DNA from: Nitrososphaerota archaeon
Lineage (GTDB): Archaea > Thermoproteota > Nitrososphaeria > Nitrososphaerales > Nitrosopumilaceae
Direction of reading: 5' to 3'
Assembly: GCA_002730325.1 (NCBI GenBank)
Contig: PBZV01000022.1
Span: 1-7,844 of the forward strand
DNA: 7,844 nucleotides
The position numbers and the translations under genes are program-made. Under the pieces are notes generated by a model. That model did no database searches, was not told the origin of the DNA, and saw only the letters and a program-made list of their open reading frames with translations. This document shows, one piece after another, positions 5,581-7,844 of this stretch; position 1 is the stretch's first letter, and every line of letters starts with the position of its first letter.

Positions 5581-6141
5581 TTGCCAAGCACAAAACCAAT
5601 AATTGAAATTGTAAATGTTGTAGCATCTGCAACAATTGATGAAAAATTAGATCTTAATGATATTCAAGCAAAAATCCCTGATATTGAGTATAATCCTGAG
5701 CAATTCCCAGGAGCTGTTTTTCGTATAATGACTCCTAAAACTGCAACTTTACTTTTTAGTACGGGAAAAATGGTCTGTACCGGTTCAAAATCAGAAGATA
5801 TGGCAAGAACTGCAGTAAAGACAGTTGTGAAAAAACTCAGAAAAGAAAAAATTAAAATCAAAAAAGATGCAGTTGTTACAATCCAGAATATTGTATCTTC
5901 TATAAATCTTGGAGGAAAAATCCACTTAGAAAAGGCAGCACGAACTTTACCTAGAAGTATGTATGAACCTGAGCAATTCCCAGGAGTTATTCATAGAATG
6001 GTTGATCCAAAAACTGTAATTTTGTTATTTGCATCTGGAAAATTAGTTTGTACTGGAGCCAAAACTGAAAAAGATGTGTATCGTTCAGTTAATAATTTAC
6101 ATAGTAGACTAGAAGAATTAGATTTAATGTTATATGATTAA
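5581..6141 (+). CDS. tbp: TATA-box-binding protein (TBP)
   Basis: A 186-residue general transcription factor that binds TATA boxes and, with TFB, recruits RNA polymerase. It is two direct repeats of the saddle fold: about residues 7-92 and 98-182. Each repeat has the YxPEQFPG motif (37-44 and 128-135), then a run of TLLFSTGKMVCTG (56-68) or ILLFASGKLVCTG (147-159). The DNA-kinking phenylalanines should be F42 and F59 in repeat one and F133 and F150 in repeat two. The length is typical for archaea, and the acidic C-terminal tail ends LMLYD. No ATG fits: the next in-frame Met is residue 50, inside the first repeat. The TTG at 5581 therefore must be used, consistent with the upstream TATA spacing. 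It converges on the - strand gene at 6173. Confidence 0.96.
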   Translation: MPSTKPIIEIVNVVASATIDEKLDLNDIQAKIPDIEYNPEQFPGAVFRIMTPKTATLLFSTGKMVCTGSKSEDMARTAVKTVVKKLRKEKIKIKKDAVVTIQNIVSSINLGGKIHLEKAARTLPRSMYEPEQFPGVIHRMVDPKTVILLFASGKLVCTGAKTEKDVYRSVNNLHSRLEELDLMLYD

Positions 6142-6161
6142 TTTGTATGATGTTGAATACA

Positions 6162-6167
6162 TTTTTT
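6162..6167 (+). terminator. T6 tract after the TBP gene
   Basis: A run of six T on the coding strand 21 nt past the TBP stop, without an obvious hairpin. It is consistent with an archaeal U-tract terminator. It sits just before the end of the converging gene. Confidence 0.35.
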
Positions 6168-6172
6168 CAGAT

Positions 6173-6520
6173 TTAGAAAATTCCAAATTTACTTGATTCC
6201 ATTTCCTCTTTAATGGCAAATTTACATCGAGGTGATTTTGTATCAATTTTTTGTGTTAACCATGTTAGAAACTTTTTTTCCATTCCTTTACCTTTCAATT
6301 TCTCAAAATCTGGTCCAATTACATCCATTAATTTTTGAACAAGTGATCTATTCACACTTAGAACAAAAAAATGCCAACCAAATGCAAATTCTGAATCTGT
6401 CATAACAAAATCTTCTTGACTATGAACCATTTCTTCTAAAAGAGATAATTGCTTTGTTAATACTTTACTTGTTTTATCATAATCTATTGTAGAGACATTG
6501 ATGTTAATTCTAGTTTCCAT
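6173..6520 (-). CDS. Hypothetical protein, 115 residues
   Basis: I do not recognise this family. The protein starts METRININVSTIDYD and has a predicted helical, charged first third (residues 14-35, with a KQLSLLEEM stretch). An aromatic-rich middle follows (FAFGWHFFVL at 45-54), then helices around 55-95 and a C-terminal part containing SPRCKFAIKEE. It has no signal peptide, no clear membrane segment and only one cysteine, so it is probably a soluble cytosolic protein. Its start lies 40 nt after the stop of the methyltransferase-like gene on the same strand. That gap contains TATAAATA (6538-6531) and TTTATTTTG (6547-6539) on the minus strand, either of which could be its own promoter. The smooth composition and single ATG start suggest a genuine gene. 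Confidence 0.75.
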   Translation of the reverse strand: METRININVSTIDYDKTSKVLTKQLSLLEEMVHSQEDFVMTDSEFAFGWHFFVLSVNRSLVQKLMDVIGPDFEKLKGKGMEKKFLTWLTQKIDTKSPRCKFAIKEEMESSKFGIF

Positions 6521-6560
6521 ATTGAATCATTATTTATACAAAATAAAAGGTTTACACAAA

Positions 6561-7322
6561 TTATTCCTTTAAAAGATATTCAAAATCTATGTCAAAATTA
6601 TTTTTCATGATTTTGATATATGTTTGAATTGATTCTGGAATTTCTTCACCACATGCAACTCCTAATTGTTTTGCATTGATCCAAATTACTAATGTTTGAA
6701 TTATTGTCAAAAATCTATCATTTTTTATTTCTGGTGCACCAATAGCTTTTGTGTATCTTTCTGCAAATTCCCATGCTGTAACAAAATCTATACATTTCAC
6801 ACCAAAAATTGCTAGTAATTGTTCTTGCATGTTTTGAGCTTTTTTGAATGGAAATTTGTTGATAATGTATGGGAAATTTACCTTATCTGGAAGATAATCT
6901 GCTAATGGCCCCCATATTGTAATGATTCTTGTTTCTGATTTCAAATTTTCAAATTTTTCTAACATTTCATTGATAGTATTTTCATCTGTAAACCAGAATA
7001 AAATAACTGATGCATCTGACAAATCTGATTTTTGTATATCTTCACAAATCAGATCTCCTGGGATTTTTTTCTGATTGAGATTTTCTTTTGCATTTTGAAT
7101 TTTTTTAGAATTATTATCAATTCCTACTGCTTTTTTCACTTTAAATTCATTAATTGCAATTTCTATCCCTTTTTCATTACCGCATCCTAAATGATAAAAA
7201 ATATCATTTTCATCTAAATCTACAAATTTGAAAATTTCTCTAAGGGATTTTTCTGATAATTGAACATCTTCCCCACTAAGCACATTTTCTGGAAGTGTCT
7301 CTAAATATTCTTCAATTTTCAA
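6561..7322 (-). CDS. SAM-dependent methyltransferase-like protein with unknown C-terminal domain
   Basis: A 253-residue protein. The first half looks like a class I Rossmann methyltransferase: motif I FYHLGCGNEKG at 42-52, the acidic strand-2 end AVGIDNN at 65-71, CEDI at 93-96 and ASVILFWFTDE at 104-114. The layout of residues 25-85 recalls the small archaeal lysine methyltransferases related to Dot1 (aKMT), where motif I reads DLGCGDG. Here the leading Asp is His (H44) and the sixth position differs, so SAM binding or activity may be altered. Residues 145-253 (AWEFAERY, WINAKQLGVACGEE) match nothing I know. The start is TTG at 7322; the next Met is residue 118, too late. It follows the UPF0147 gene by 25 nt and is probably co-transcribed. 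The target could be protein, RNA or a small molecule. Confidence 0.72.
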   Translation of the reverse strand: MKIEEYLETLPENVLSGEDVQLSEKSLREIFKFVDLDENDIFYHLGCGNEKGIEIAINEFKVKKAVGIDNNSKKIQNAKENLNQKKIPGDLICEDIQKSDLSDASVILFWFTDENTINEMLEKFENLKSETRIITIWGPLADYLPDKVNFPYIINKFPFKKAQNMQEQLLAIFGVKCIDFVTAWEFAERYTKAIGAPEIKNDRFLTIIQTLVIWINAKQLGVACGEEIPESIQTYIKIMKNNFDIDFEYLLKE

Positions 7323-7347
7323 TACTATTGTTTTTTAGTTAGGGAAT

Positions 7348-7617
7348 TTATTCTCTTATACTTTCTAATTTTGAAACTGCTTGCCACAACTGTGTTCTAA
7401 CATATGATGGCATGTTAGGATCTTGTGTAACATCATCTAAAAGACTAATTGTATTGGCAGCTCTAACTGATAATGAATATTCTTGATTATCCAAATCTAC
7501 AATTAAATCTGTCACTGATTTTTTTATTGTTTTAGGAGTAGAATTACTAGAAATGATTTGATTTAGTGTATCTATTGCTTCTTTCATAGATTGTTTATTT
7601 TGTGCGTCATCTACCAT
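7348..7617 (-). CDS. UPF0147 family protein
   Basis: An 89-residue protein matching the archaeal UPF0147 family (Pfam) in length and in key segments: ALDTLNQ-like first helix (residues 12-22), TPKTIKK at 27-33, SVRAANTISLLDDV at 51-64 and the DPNMP turn followed by RTQLWQAVSKLE at 67-85. The family is all-helical, near universal in archaea, and of unknown biochemical function. It starts at ATG 7617. On the minus strand, CTATATACTG (7651-7642) is centred about 29 nt upstream, so the gene can have its own leaderless promoter overlapping the end of the Rieske gene, 34 nt away. The methyltransferase-like gene follows by 25 nt. Confidence 0.88.
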   Translation of the reverse strand: MVDDAQNKQSMKEAIDTLNQIISSNSTPKTIKKSVTDLIVDLDNQEYSLSVRAANTISLLDDVTQDPNMPSYVRTQLWQAVSKLESIRE

Positions 7618-7641
7618 TTTACATCTTCTCTTAAAAATTAG

Positions 7642-7651
7642 CAGTATATAG
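7642..7651 (-). promoter_or_regulatory. TATA box of the UPF0147 gene
   Basis: CTATATACTG on the minus strand, centred about 29 nt before the ATG at 7617 and directly after the Rieske gene's stop. It would start a transcript covering the UPF0147 and methyltransferase-like genes. Confidence 0.45.
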
Positions 7652-7844
7652 TTACATCTCTATCAAAATATTGTCAGATTCCATTGTTACTTGATATGAT
7701 GTCAAATCACTAATTTTTGCTGGAAATTTAACTAATTTCCCATTTTTACAATCAAATTTTGCTGCATGCCAACCACATGTTATTTTACCATCTTTTAATT
7801 TTCCTTCAGAAAGACTGGATCCTGAATGAGTACATGAATCATCT
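7652..7844 (-). CDS. Rieske [2Fe-2S] protein, C-terminal part (cut by window edge)
   Basis: The last 63 residues of a protein whose 5' end lies beyond base 7844. The two halves of the Rieske cluster site are visible: CTH (Cys, His ligands) and, after 16 residues, CGWH (Cys, His ligands), in the usual CxH-x(15-17)-CxxH form. AAKFDCKNGK and a final beta-rich part ending NILIEM follow. The ending so soon after the cluster, and the CGWHAAKFD wording, point to a small soluble ferredoxin of the aromatic-dioxygenase/nitrite-reductase small-subunit type rather than a bc1 Rieske subunit, but the N-terminus is not visible. It would carry electrons to an unknown partner. The stop codon is TAA at 7654-7652. 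Confidence 0.9.
   Translation of the reverse strand, partial: DDSCTHSGSSLSEGKLKDGKITCGWHAAKFDCKNGKLVKFPAKISDLTSYQVTMESDNILIEM

Noticed and set aside
1..7844. CRISPR array, insertion sequence, prophage or defence system
   Set aside because: No regularly spaced repeats, transposase, integrase or terminal inverted repeats were seen, and the genes are mostly core archaeal functions. The tRNA-His gene shows no nearby duplicate of its 3' end that would mark an integration site.

Overview
The window is AT-rich archaeal DNA that looks like a marine ammonia-oxidising member of Nitrososphaerota (Thaumarchaeota), close to Nitrosopumilus. The reasons are a two-repeat archaeal TBP, a UPF0147 protein, a CxxC-x17-CxxC zinc ribbon, a split transketolase in one cluster with a TalC-type transaldolase, and AT-rich TATA boxes 24-30 nt upstream of start codons. 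That spacing implies mostly leaderless mRNAs. The lineage is inferred from gene content and style, not from a database search.

Layout. Positions 22-153 (-) encode a 43-residue zinc-ribbon protein. It diverges from a + strand cluster at 312-3611. The cluster holds a transketolase N-terminal subunit fused in frame to ribulose-phosphate 3-epimerase, then the transketolase C-terminal subunit, then transaldolase, with tiny gaps or overlaps. Together they form most of the non-oxidative pentose phosphate pathway: ribulose-5-P is epimerised to xylulose-5-P, the transketolase donor, and transaldolase completes the carbon shuffling. Converging on this cluster is a small Lys/Arg-rich gene (3674-3901, -). 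Its 3' end looks frameshifted, and a decayed partial copy of it lies just upstream (about 3970-4090). Next come a CorA-type Mg2+/divalent cation channel (4111-5133, -), a 26-residue single-helix membrane microprotein (5200-5280, -), tRNA-His(GTG) (5374-5446, +) and the TATA-box-binding protein (5581-6141, +).

The right end is a - strand block. In transcription order it holds the C-terminal part of a Rieske [2Fe-2S] protein (cut by the window edge), a UPF0147 protein, a SAM-dependent methyltransferase-like protein with an unrecognised C-terminal domain, and a 115-residue protein I do not recognise.

Most notable points: the transketolase-epimerase fusion with an unexplained tail; the third copy of a GR-rich motif lying out of frame after the small basic gene, plus the gene's degenerate neighbour copy; the predicted membrane microprotein with its own well-placed TATA box; a palindrome between the TATA box and start codon of the TBP gene; and an A-C mismatch in the tRNA-His T-stem. 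I saw no CRISPR array, insertion sequence or integrase. No gene-free stretch exceeds about 210 bases.
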